Part shown: positions 23,065 to 31,923 of the stretch, in pieces
Layout of the letters: each line of letters begins with the position of its first letter
Numbering within the stretch: position 1 is the first letter of the stretch
Assembly: GCA_963383645.1 (NCBI GenBank)
Contig: OY726560.1
Location: forward strand, 152,730,546 to 152,794,545
From: Muscardinus avellanarius
Taxonomy: Eukaryota; Chordata; Mammalia; Rodentia; Gliridae
Direction: 5' to 3'
DNA: 64,000 nucleotides
The notes under the pieces: model-generated
What the model saw: only the letters and a program-made list of their open reading frames with translations
Told to the model about the DNA's origin: nothing
The model's database searches: none
Made by a program: the position numbers and the translations under genes

Positions 23065-24990
23065 CTTCACTGAACGTTAGACTTTCAGATGGCAGAGAAG
23101 GTAACATGGGTCCGAGGTTCTAGGCTTTTCCCAAGCGCCCTCTGGGGGCGTGGGAGTGGGCGAGTGTAAATCTCACTACTCTGGGTGAAAACCTCCTAAG
23201 AAGTATGAACCCAGAGAAATGCACAGAAAGACACGGGTAAAGCATGTCAGTGTTTGCAGGGGCTTCGCGGCCCCCTCTGTGACCCTCCGCACTTCCACGG
23301 GTCCCTGGTCGGGAAGAGCTGCTCCCAACAATGCTCACATTGTTGGATATAAACTCTTACACAAAGAACCATTCGGGAGGCTCCAACCCTTCCCACTGCT
23401 CCCCGCCTCTGCCTCACCTGTCCCCCCCACACACACACGCACGCACTGGAAACTTCCTACAGTAATTAAATGCGGCCCACGAAATCCTCCAGGACCATTT
23501 TACACTTTATGTTGAAATAAACGCACAATAACAGCGCCCTGAAAATCCAAATGGAAAATGACAGTTCTTCCTACCCTGGGCCGCTCCTGCAGCCTGAGCT
23601 GTAGGAAATCCCAGCGCGGCTGCAGGAGTGGCCAGCACCGTCCTCGGGAGAACAGTGGCAGTCGGGGAAACATCCACTTTAATTATTAGCAAAATTAAAG
23701 AAGCACAGGCGTGACTCTCGGAACCCAGGATCTTTTCCCCTCACGTGTGGCGCCTTCAATACACACAAGCGCTGCAAACCACGTTCACCCTGATGTCACC
23801 GCACAAGTCACGAAGGGGCGGCTCCCTCCCGAGCCTGCGAGCCTCAGACAGAACTCCTACCGGATTCCCGTTCCGGAGACACGTCACCACACCTGGTAAT
23901 TAGAAAGCCACCACGCCTCTGTGTCACCCGAGGTTCCCAGCCTCGGCTTCAGGCCACGGATGCCCCAGTCCTTACTCTTTTATGCAGGGGGTCTTATGGG
24001 AACCCGTCTCAGCTGGAATGGCAGCCTAGTCCTGTTTGGGCTACGTAGGCCAGACTCGCTGCCTCTCCCGCCGCCCCTCGGGCTGATGTACAGCTCATTT
24101 GCCCCAAGCGTCTCTGCATTCCTCAACAGCTCAGCTGACTCCAGACACCAGTGGGGACCCGGTGGGCTCCCCAAGCCAACCAGGCTCCAGGTGGGCTCTC
24201 AGCAAACAGGTTCATTAAGTGGCGATGAGTGCTGGAATCTGCCGTTTTACTCTCGGATTACTGCCTGAAAAATACCTCGGCTACCAATATTCCCTCCTGA
24301 TGACAGATCCCAAAACGCTGCACCAAGCGGAGGCTCGGCGAGGGGAGAAAGGGTCCAGATCTGCCCAGCTGGACAGCTCAGCCGGCGTGGCCCTCACCGC
24401 TGCCCGTCCGGCCCTGCAGTTAAGTCTCCAGAAAGGAAAACCCTCAGGGTGCCCCGTGAAAACTGAGTCGTCACAGAGGTCGGGGACCCCGTGGTAGACT
24501 CACTTCCCAGTCCCCCGAAAACAGAATCGGCCACTCTGTGGCGCACCATGGAAGTATTCTGAACTACCAGGGCGGTAAAAGTCACAATGCAGAGCCTCTC
24601 TGGGCTGAACTTCAGAAGCTTCTTTTCTCCTTCAACAATGAAAAGAAATCGTCAGCATTTCAGATGTTGGTGATTCCCCTTCGTGGTGCCTTTTGTCCAG
24701 AAATAGCAACTCTGTACATTGCAAGGGAGAAAGCTCCCTCCAGCGAGAAAGCTACTGCACAAGGCTATAGATGACAGTCAACTTCCCCGGGCGTTGCTGC
24801 TGCGACCTCCCTGGCCCGGCACAGACAGATGCACGCAGAAAGCACCAAACTCTACCATTCTACCTACTACCTGGCAGCCAAAAAAAGGGGGTGGGGGATT
24901 CTGAATCCGGCCTTCCATGAAGTGCCACTTTCCCCAGACCACCCCCCCCAAACAAACTTGGTACCCTGAAACTGAAATGAGATAGCTTAC
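23065..24990. other. Unique intron 2 DNA beside exon 2
   Basis: No SINE. A repeat-free AT-rich stretch at about 23455-23720 ('tccactttaattattagcaa', 'tacactttatgttgaaataa') resembles conserved non-coding DNA. The rest is moderately GC-rich. Confidence 0.45.
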
Positions 24991-25108
24991 CTTCGGGCTC
25001 TAACGTGGTGGTATCCTCAACTAAATTGAAGGAGGGCCGGGCCAGGGACAAGGTTGCCATGGTGACCAGGACCAGGACGATGAAGATGAAACGCCCCCAG
25101 CTGACCAT
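24991..25108 (-). CDS. FGFR2: FGFR2 exon 2, coding part (start codon, signal peptide)
   Basis: 118 coding nt from ATG (A at 25108) to the donor 'CCCGAAG|gtaagc'. It encodes the signal peptide and the mature N-terminus of the receptor: MVSWGRF, hydrophobic core [16 protein letters not shown], then [16 protein letters not shown]. The start context 'gtgaccATGg' has a favourable A at -3 and G at +4. Human FGFR2 (memory) has 36 residues here; this copy has 39: two more in the hydrophobic core and one more Thr after VED. Cleavage is expected after the LSLA motif (about residue 23), as in the human protein. Exit phase 1 joins correctly to exon 3, giving EPPTKYQ. Confidence 0.96.
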
Positions 25109-25148
25109 GGTCACGGTGCCAATCCCCGGTCCTCTTCCATATCTCCAT
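25017..25148 (-). promoter_or_regulatory. Overlapping uORF, 43 codons
   Basis: AUG at 25148 ([11 protein letters not shown]...) reads out of frame through the FGFR2 start codon and signal-peptide region and stops at 25017. An overlapping uORF of this kind would be expected to lower translation from the main AUG. Confidence 0.55.
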
Positions 25149-25165
25149 GTGGACGTTAATCCCAT
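25109..25165 (-). other. FGFR2: In-frame upstream AUG: possible 19-residue N-terminal extension
   Basis: AUG at 25165 is in frame with the canonical start with no intervening stop and would add [19 protein letters not shown]. Its context ('gtgcagATGg') is weaker at -3. I recall a human FGFR2 isoform entry with the same extension but cannot confirm it here. The extension would sit in front of the signal peptide. Confidence 0.6.
25111..25140 (-). promoter_or_regulatory. uORF, 9 codons, in the FGFR2 leader
   Basis: AUG at 25140, peptide MEEDRGLAP, stop two nt before the main AUG (TGA at 25113-25111). Out of frame with FGFR2. Expected to influence re-initiation at the main start. Confidence 0.6.
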
Positions 25166-25188
25166 CTGCACACTTCCTCCGGGAGCAT
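25156..25188 (-). promoter_or_regulatory. uORF, 10 codons, in the FGFR2 leader
   Basis: AUG at 25188, peptide [10 protein letters not shown], stop TAA. It overlaps the in-frame upstream AUG at 25165. Confidence 0.6.
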
Positions 25189-25859
25189 GGACTGCCTGCA
25201 ACGCCTTCAGCCCGCGGGGGGCTCAGGAACCGGGGCGCTGCTGCTGCGGCTGGGCTGGCTGCTACTGGACCCGCTGCTGCTGCTACGGCCACTGCCCACT
25301 GAAAGTCAGAGATTCCGCGAATCAGTGCTGTCGTTCCCAGCGCAGGTCCCTTAACCCCAAATGGGATAAGACCGTTTCTCAGCCTCTCCAGTGTGTGCAA
25401 ACAAAGCTCTTTTTCATTATCTCCAAAGCCTGGCTTCCTCACCTGGGATTCCCAGTGCTTCAACCAGATTGGTCCCCAAGCCGCGTTAAGCTAATCTTTT
25501 TTTTTTTTTTTTAAAGCATACTTTAAAGAAACACAGAGAGAAAACCGCTGTACAGACCCAGACCCACAAGTGCAGTCACTCTGGTTAGGTAAAGTGTGCC
25601 GTCCTGCCGATGCACCACCACCTCCACGGCCCCCACAAAATAGAAGCACCGTGCCCTTGGTTTCAAGGGCAACTACAGACGTTAAAAAGGCTCTGGTTGG
25701 CAGAACCAGCCTCGTTAACGTCTCTTAGTTCAGCCAGGCTTTAGGAAGCTGGCCGGTGGCGGCGTCTGCTTGTGGACCTGGGTTTCAGCTGGGCTGAAGC
25801 TGGGCGGTGAGTCCGCCCTCTGCAGCTCTTGGGAGAAAGGAGCCCGGCGAAATCAAAGG

Positions 25860-26545
25860 AATCTCAGGAAGGCTACGAAAAATTCCCACCCGTTTACACT
25901 TGTCAGGATTCATTTTCAAATGCAGACGTGTATTTCAATCTTTCGCCAAACAGCCACTTACAAAGCATGAACAGAACTGCAATACGCTCAAAGCAGCTGA
26001 TCCACAAAGACATTCAAAGCCCGGATTCCCTTCCCCTGACTACAGGGTAGCGCGGGCCTCCTAAATATCTTCAACCTGTGTCGAGGGGGTTTAGAGACAG
26101 CAGATGCAAACCTCAATGAATAATGCAGGAGTTATCAGTAATGATGACATGCCGGTTTTCACGGTATGTGATTGGCCCGGTAACTTTTAATACGCTACCC
26201 TGTTGGCTCAGATTCCAAATAGCAGTTACAAGGGGGCACTCAGTTACTATTCTGTCCACCCACTCGATCCAAGGCAAAGAGAATTTTCCAAGAAAGCTTA
26301 AAATGGCCCGAAAAACTTTAAATTCATCACTAAGCATTGAGTTAAAACGCACAAACTTTGGAGAATTTAGATAAAGCAATCCCAAGAAAAAGTACACCAA
26401 CCTCGGCCACACAAGTCTGTAAGCCACACAAGTGAACCACATTTTATAAGACTGGGGAGAGGGGCATGAAACCTATAACAAAAATCTCTAAATCCAAGCT
26501 TTCTTGCACACAAACGCGATGTTTCAAGTCATGATACAGGATTTC
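25860..26545. other. Repeat-free AT-rich block in intron 1, candidate regulatory element
   Basis: About 0.7 kb without interspersed repeats, containing 'tgtgattggcccggtaactt', 'cagtaatgatgacatgccgg' and 'actttaaattcatcactaag'. Looks like conserved non-coding DNA close to the promoter; appearance only. Confidence 0.35.
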
Positions 26546-26709
26546 AGCACTGCCAGGGCCTCCCAAAAACTTCATGCTAAAAAAAAAAACAAAAAAAAAA
26601 AACTGTTCCTTTTAGCCTTAACTGAGGGTTAAATTGAATGGAGGCAAAGTGGATGCACCATCTCCAAGGGAGAAATAATAGAAACTTCCGCTTCAAAGCA
26701 AGCATAGGC

Positions 26710-26916
26710 GGCCGGACATGGTAGCGCATGCCCGGAATCCCAGTCCTCAGGAGTGTGAACAGGAGGATCGCAGGTTCGAGGACAGCCTTAACCACATAAA
26801 CCTAGCAAGGTTCTGTTTCAAAACCAAATAAATAAATAAACAAACTAACAGGGACAGGAGTGTAGCTGGGGGTAGAATGTCCCTTAGTTCCCAGAACCAC
26901 ACACAAAAAAAGGAAG
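26710..26916 (+). mobile_element. Dimeric B1/ID SINE, diverged
   Basis: 'cggccggacatggtagcgca' head, 'aggaggatcgcaggttcgag', then ID half 'ggagtgtagctgggggtaga' and end 'cccagaaccacacacaaaaa'. Confidence 0.82.
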
Positions 26917-28029
26917 AAAAAAGAAACAAAACATAGGAAAAACTGTTCTTTTCAGACTGCAAAAGTGTGTCTGCACGCACCCTGTTTTCAGGCTGCTTGA
27001 AGAATTTTCTTTCCCTTGAACTCCTCTTTCTCTTGAAGTCAAGAGCCTCAAAAGATAACTGTATCTATTTCTACATACTTGTGGGAGTAAGTATACAAAC
27101 GTCCTCATTCATTCACTAAGCATTTCTACAAGGTGGGGGGATTTTTTGTCTCTAGTAACTTCTAGAGCAGGCTCAGAGCCCCGCAGAAGGTCTGGCCTCA
27201 GGCTGCTCACCCGCCACTTCACCCAGGTCCCGAGTCCCTGGTCTCTGCTCTGGGCAGAGAAAGGTAGACCGTGCCCTGGACTGAATTTCAAGCCATTCAT
27301 TCGCCCTGCCAGCTCGCACTGGAAACTTGAATTTCAGCCTTGTGCAAGCCGACCCCCCCCCCAACAGCCCCTTCCTCAAACCTCTGAAAGGCGGAGACAG
27401 AGGCGGCAGGTCCGCACAGCTCCTCAGCAGAGTGGACAAAAGTGTAGTGGGGCCTCCTAGGCAGGATAATGAGGGCCCCAGGGCCGGTGTTGGGAACACA
27501 TGCCCAGCATGCTGCTGGCGGCCACAATCCCGGCTTCCTGCCTTCAATACCATAATCCTCCCTGGAGTCTGCGCCCCACTGAAAACCCCAGCGTGGTTAT
27601 TTTCCCCCCTGAAAGGAAACTCTGCACTGCCTGTGGAGGGAGGGGTCGTCACCCTCCCGCTCTTGGCCACCGGCCCCTCCAGTTATTTCTACCTCAAGCC
27701 TGCCCCCAAAGACAGGTAAGGGGGCAGGCCGAAAGAGCCCGCTGAGGAGGGGTCCCCACACAGCGGCGCGGGGCTCAGGGCCTCCTAAGGAGGGCCAGGG
27801 AGGGACAATTCCTCAACACAACTGACATCTCAAGCTGTCCCCGCGGACCAGGCCCACAGCCTTCCCCAGCTGCCACCAAGGAGCATCTCGGCAGCCCGGG
27901 GTGAGCCCCGCCGCACCGGCACCCCTTCAATGTAAGGTTTCTTTCATTTCTCTGCCAGGAATATCCCATTTTCTCCTCCTTGACGGGGCGCTAAAGAGCT
28001 CGGAGAAATCTGCATTTTAATTGACATTC

Positions 28030-28033
<4 letters not shown>

Positions 28034-28074
<41 letters not shown>
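28034..28074. repeat. (GA)n microsatellite
   Basis: 41 bp of uninterrupted GA in intron 1, about 0.9 kb downstream of exon 1. Confidence 0.96.
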
Positions 28075-28078
<4 letters not shown>

Positions 28079-28939
28079 TTGATAGCTTTTCTATTCAAAC
28101 TAAACAGTTCCTTTCAAATGAAAATGAGTCCAGGCTGGTGGAAGGTTTACAGGGATTTGGGGCTAAAGGGACAATGGAGTTTTAAGTGTTGATAGCGTTT
28201 CACACCAAACACTAATGGGTGCCCTGAGTCTGAGGGCAGGTTTGCCTGGAAGGGTGGGGTTTACTGAGCTGGGAAGGGGAAGGGAGAAGGGCTCGGCGGA
28301 GCGGCGGAGGCGCGTCCCGGCCAGCCTCCAGCGCGGGCCTCCAGCCGCCGGGACCCGGGATGGAGGCCGCGCCGCGCAGGGGCTCGGCGGCTTCCCCGGC
28401 GCCGAAGGAATGAGCGCGCAAGTTCCGACTCGCCTGCGCTTTCCACATCTCCCCAGCAGCCGCGGGCGGAGCAGGCGGGCGAACTAGAAAAAGTCGGTCC
28501 AGCTCGCCCCCTAGCCCCGGGCGCGCTGCGCTCCCTCCGGCGCCGGCGGCGGCTGCACACCGGGGGCACGAAATCCCGGACCCCGGCCGCCGCCTCCTGG
28601 AAAGCGCCGCGCCTGGCCATCCCGGCGCTGGGGGACGGCGCCGGCCCCACCCCAGCTCCCTCCCGGGACAGGGTCCCTCCTGGAGGGAAGGGAGGCCTTG
28701 AGAAGACCGGGCAGGCGCTCCCCAAAGATGTGCCATCGCCAGCAGCCCGCGGGGCGCCCCGGGCTGGGCGCAGGGTGCGACCCGGGGGGTGTCCGCGGAG
28801 GCAGATGTCAGCATCCGCCGCGCCCGCCGCCCGCACGCACCCGCCTCCCGGCCCCCCGGCCCCCCGAGCCCCCCGAGCCCCGGCGCCCGCGGTCCCGCTG
28901 GCGCGGCTCCCGGAGGGAGGCGTCGGGCTCGCCGATTAC

Positions 28940-29360
28940 CTTGAATGGCAACGCTCCGCGGAGCCCGGCGCGGGTCGGGCTGCAGCCAGCGGCCAGCTCC
29001 GGGCAACTCCGGCCGGAGGGCGACCCCGGGGTCCGGGCGGCGCGGCTCCGGCTCAGGCGCAGCCCAGGCTGCGGAGGGGCGCGGGCATGTCGCCGCGGCC
29101 GCCCTCGGGCTCGGGCAGCGAGAGGAAGAAAGGGCTCGGGCTCGGGGTCGCCCGCCCCAAACTTGGCTCGCAAGTTGCGAGCGCTCGGAGCGCGCGGGGG
29201 GCTGCGGCCTCGGGCCCCGGGGCTCGCCGCCCGCGCCAGCCCGCAGAGGGGCGCCGCGCCGGCCAGGTAGCGCAGGCACCGCGGCCGAGCTCCGTGCGGC
29301 CGCGCTCGCCCGCCGCCGCGCCGCCTCTGGCTCGCCGCTCCGCGCCCGTCCGCCCCGGCC
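28940..29360 (-). other. FGFR2: FGFR2 exon 1 (5' UTR)
   Basis: The left edge is exact: 'gccattcaag|gtaatcgg' matches the human exon 1 3' end ('GAGCGTTGCCATTCAAG') as I remember it. Internal matches include 'ccctttcttcctctcg', 'caacttgcgagc' and the uORF region. The 5' end (transcription start) is only approximate, placed by loose alignment with the human leader at 29,345-29,370. Non-coding apart from the uORF. Confidence 0.85.
29053..29088 (-). promoter_or_regulatory. FGFR2: Exon 1 uORF, 11 codons (MPAPLRSLGCA)
   Basis: AUG at 29088, stop TGA at 29055-29053. It is the only AUG seen in exon 1. The human leader, as I recall it, has a uORF of the same length at the same place with a near-identical peptide (ALL for APL, GYA for GCA), which suggests constraint on a translated upstream peptide or on its length. 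Confidence 0.75.
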
Positions 29361-29430
29361 CGCGGGCACGCCCCGCTGAAACCCGAGCCGCTTCCTGGAC
29401 CGCCGCGCCCGCCCCGCCAATCAGCGCCCG
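29361..29430 (-). promoter_or_regulatory. FGFR2: FGFR2 core/proximal promoter with CCAAT and GC boxes
   Basis: Plus-strand CCAAT at 29417-29421 (in 'cgccccgccaatcagcgccc'), preceded by GC-box-like 'cccgccccgcc', about 50-70 bp upstream of the estimated start. No TATA box. This fits a CpG-island promoter bound by NF-Y and Sp-type factors; binding itself is inference. Confidence 0.65.
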
Positions 29431-29967
29431 CGCCGCCCGGGACCCCGCGGGGAGGCCCGCGCCCGGCCCCCGGGCGGCGCGGGGGTGCCCAGCATCCCCC
29501 AAAGAGCCGGGGCCCCGGCCGGGCCGCCCGCCGAGCGCCGCGGTTAGGGGTCCAGGTGGGAGATGCTGGAGAGGATGCTCCCGGGCCAAGGGCTAGACCT
29601 CAGGTCCTCTACGGGGCCCTGGCGGGGGACAGCCCCGGCGACTGCAGCCCCTCCGAGGGGAGGAAGCCGCCCGGCGCGTCGGCAGGACGGTGTTCATTTT
29701 TCAGTCCGCCTGAACCGCAGAAGTGAGAGGGAAACGATGACTTCTGAAGGCTCTTCCACGGGGAGGGCTCGGTGGATAGCTGGTTCTACTTACTCTGCTC
29801 GGTTAGAGGCGGGGTGATCTTCGGGTTTCTGATCCAGATAGAGGACCAGAGACGTGATATAATTCGCCCCGGGGCACACAACTGAATACTGCTTGAATGT
29901 GGCTCTCTTAGGAAAAGCCAGAATCAACGGATTTTGTGTAAAATAGTCTGTAACAAAAAAGAAGTGT

Positions 29968-30153
29968 GATGTTGTAATCCCAGTACGTGGAGGCTGAGAC
30001 AGGAGGACCCCAAATTTGAAGCTAGCCTCAGCAATTTAAAGAGGCCCTCGGCAACTTGGTGAGAACCTTTTTCCAAAGAGAAAATAAAATAGGGTTGGAG
30101 GTGTAGCTCTGAGGTAGAACACCCCTGGATTCAGTCCCAGCACCACAAGTAAA
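29968..30153 (+). mobile_element. Dimeric SINE, head-truncated, member of a local duplication
   Basis: Starts within the B1 head ('gttgtaatcccagtacgtgg'). Distinctive 'aaatttgaagctagcctcag' and 'aatttaaagaggccctc' are shared only with the copy at 31.2 kb. Ends 'cagtcccagcaccacaagta'. Confidence 0.85.
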
Positions 30154-30164
30154 AGGAGGGGGGA

Positions 30165-30335
30165 TCACGAGCCCCAGAAGTGGTTCAGAATCCTCCCGAG
30201 GCCTGAGGATCGCGAGTTCCCAGCCAGCCTCAGAAAATTGTGAGGCCCTCGCGACGTGATGAGACCTCGTTTCAAAATAAAATAGTGCTGGGGGTGTAGA
30301 ATGCCTCTGGGTTTGATCCCCAGTACCTCAAAGAA
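30165..30335 (+). mobile_element. Dimeric SINE, tandem to the previous one
   Basis: 'ccagaagtggttcagaatcc' is a degraded head; 'gaggatcgcgagttcccagc', 'cgtttcaaaataaaatagtg' and 'gatccccagtacctcaaaga' follow. The ID half has a deletion in the A-box region. Confidence 0.78.
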
Positions 30336-30361
30336 AGGAAGCGTGATGTTTAGTAATTATA

Positions 30362-30372
30362 GGTAGATAGAT

Positions 30373-30405
<33 letters not shown>

Positions 30406-30441
30406 GAAGGAAGGAAGAAAGAAAGAGAGAAAGAAAGAAAT
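30362..30441. repeat. (GATA)n(GAAG)n(GAAA)n compound microsatellite
   Basis: TAGA/GATA units, then GGAA and GAAA units. Lies about 25 bp 3' of a SINE end. Confidence 0.92.
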
Positions 30442-30479
30442 CCGGAAGGCTGAAGAGGAGCTGGGGATGTGGTTAAGTG

Positions 30480-30640
30480 TTTTAGAGCTTACCTGGGTTG
30501 GGTGAAGTCCTGGGTTGGAGCCACAGGAAAGGACAGGAGGTCTAAAGACCCAACTGTGCCATAAACATCTGCATGACCTCCAGCCAATCAGTTCTTCTCT
30601 AAGCCTCAGATTCTCCCACTGCAAAATCTGATTCTTCAAT
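30480..30640 (-). repeat. MIR-like remnant
   Basis: 'catgacctccagccaatcag' and 'tctaagcctcagattctccc' follow a reverse MIR ('...tctgagcctcagtttcc'). Diverged. Confidence 0.5.
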
Positions 30641-30739
30641 TAAACACCTGGCTTGTAGCAGACTCATGATCCTATTTTCCATTTGCCTTTTTCACTAGGC
30701 TGTATCTTCCAGATAATTTGTTTCTTAAAATATACATTC

Positions 30740-30916
30740 TTAGCCAGTCTGGTAGACATGCCTGTGAACCCAGTACTTGGGAGGCTGAGACAGGAGGATC
30801 ACAGGTTCCAGGCCAGCCTCAGCAATTGAGGGAAACTTTTTTCAAAATAAAAAATATAAAGGGCTCAGAGGTAGAATGCTCCTTGGTTCAATTCTCAGTA
30901 CCATAATAAATAAACA
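30740..30916 (+). mobile_element. Dimeric B1/ID SINE
   Basis: 'agtctggtagacatgcctgt' head. The ID half lacks the first A-box bases ('aagggctcagaggtagaatg'). End 'ctcagtaccataataaataa'. Confidence 0.85.
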
Positions 30917-30987
30917 ACCAAACTTAGTCTCCCTCCTCAGGCCTTCAGCTCCTGAGCAGGAGTGATTAATCAATGCCATACAGATAC

Positions 30988-31142
30988 AGCTGGGCATGGT
31001 GGCGCACACTTATAATACCAGTACTGAGGAGGCTGAGACAGGAGAACTGCAGGTTCACGGCCAGCCTTTGCAACCTAAAATCGGGATGAGGGTGTAGCTT
31101 GGAGGTAGTATGCTCCTCAGTACCACCCCCCCCAAAAAAAAG
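30988..31142 (+). mobile_element. Dimeric SINE, internally deleted
   Basis: 'agctgggcatggtggcgcac' head, a short linker, 'ggtgtagcttggaggtagta', then 'cagtacc' with a C8 and A7 tail. The B-box region is lost. Confidence 0.82.
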
Positions 31143-31188
31143 ACCATACAGATAAAAACCACAATTACTTTTCTCTAAAAAAGGTCAC

Positions 31189-31400
31189 AGCCAGGTGTTG
31201 TGGCTCATACCTGTAATCCCACTACTTGGAAGGCTGAGACAGGAGGACCCCCAAATTTGAAGCTAGCCTCAGCAATTTAAAGAGGCCCTCAGCAACTTGG
31301 TGAGAACCTTTTTCCAAATAGAAAATAAAATAGGGTTGGGGTGTAGCCCTGTGGTAGAACACCCCTGGATTCAATACCAGCACCACAAGGAAAAGGGGGG
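31189..31400 (+). mobile_element. Dimeric SINE, second copy of the local duplication
   Basis: 'gccaggtgttgtggctcata' intact head. From 31231 on it matches the 29.99-kb copy, including the sequence 3' of the SINE. Confidence 0.87.
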
Positions 31401-31720
31401 GATCACGAGCCCCAGAAGTGGTTCAGAATCCTCCCGAGGCCTGAGGATACACAGACACCAGAGGACAGACCCAAGCTGGGACATCAGCTTTCCCACCTCT
31501 GCCACTGGGGCTGCCACCCGGGTCTCCAGCATTCTGCTTTTTACCGCATGTACAGGAGTATTTTCTCCACATGATTTACAACCCATTTTTATTTACAATA
31601 CAACCTGGAAAACTTTTATGCAAGTTACTTGAAAGCTGAGAGGGACAAATCTATTTAAATGCCTCAAGCAAACAGCCAGGAAATTAGAAGTTGAAAATTT
31701 GACAACAAAAGTAATGGTCT

Positions 31721-31923
31721 AAACTGGGTATGAGGGTACCTGCCTGTACTCTCAGTAACTGGGAGGCCGAGACAGGAGGACCCCAACTTCGAAGCTACCC
31801 TGAGCAGTTTAGCAAGGCTATCAGCAACTTCGTGAGACCCTCTTTCCAAATAAAAGATAAAATTAGGCTGCGGGTGTAGATCAGAGGTAGAATGCCCATG
31901 GGTTCAATCCTTAGTACCACAAA
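31721..31923 (+). mobile_element. Dimeric B1/ID SINE
   Basis: 'gtgcctgtactctcagtaac'-like head (reads 'acctgcctgtactctcagta'), 'ggaccccaacttcgaagcta', 'gggtgtagatcagaggtaga' and 'caatccttagtaccac'. Confidence 0.87.

Larger units (their letters stand above)
2980..24990 (-). other. FGFR2: FGFR2 intron 2
   Basis: A 22.0-kb intron. In people this intron carries the breast-cancer-associated regulatory SNPs (established knowledge); the orthologous sites cannot be located by eye here. SINEs cluster at 2.9-4.1, 10.4, 14.8-20.5 and 22.1-23.1 kb. Long SINE-poor stretches are 4.1-10.3, 10.6-14.8 and 20.6-22.1 kb. No exon-like coding segment is recognised in it. Confidence 0.88.
25109..25298 (-). other. 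FGFR2: FGFR2 exon 2, 5' leader part
   Basis: Leader upstream of the start codon. The 3' 120 nt match the human FGFR2 leader as I remember it ('gggattaacgtccacatgga'). The upstream part is GCAGCA-rich. The acceptor is probably 'tctctgactttcag|TG' with its AG at 25299-25300, by analogy to the human border. The polypyrimidine tract is weak, and a second AG ('cagcccag') lies inside at about 25250, so this edge is less certain than the donor. Confidence 0.75.
25299..28939 (-). other. FGFR2: FGFR2 intron 1
   Basis: A 3.6-kb intron. It holds one diverged SINE, a GA microsatellite, repeat-free AT-rich DNA at 25.86-26.55 kb, and the downstream shore and body of the CpG island. No coding segment is recognised. 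Confidence 0.85.
28290..29560. promoter_or_regulatory. FGFR2: CpG island of the FGFR2 promoter
   Basis: About 1.3 kb that is very GC-rich with dense CpG dinucleotides, sharply different from the flanks. It spans the promoter, exon 1 and the start of intron 1. The long GC-rich reading frames in it (up to 402 aa on the minus strand) are stop-poor by composition and are not annotated as genes. Confidence 0.92.

Noticed and set aside
25005..25514. 169-residue plus-strand ORF opposite exon 2
   Set aside because: Antisense shadow; a poly-Phe tail is encoded by a T-run.
26580..26960. Similar words 'aaaactgttccttttag' and 'aaaactgttcttttcag' on either side of a SINE
   Set aside because: They lie too far from the SINE ends and are too short and diverged to be a target-site duplication.
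28212..29420. 402-residue minus-strand ORF and several 120-290-residue ORFs on both strands
   Set aside because: They lie wholly in the CpG island, consist of Arg/Ala/Gly/Pro, and overlap FGFR2 promoter, exon 1 and intron 1. Stop codons are rare there because of GC content.
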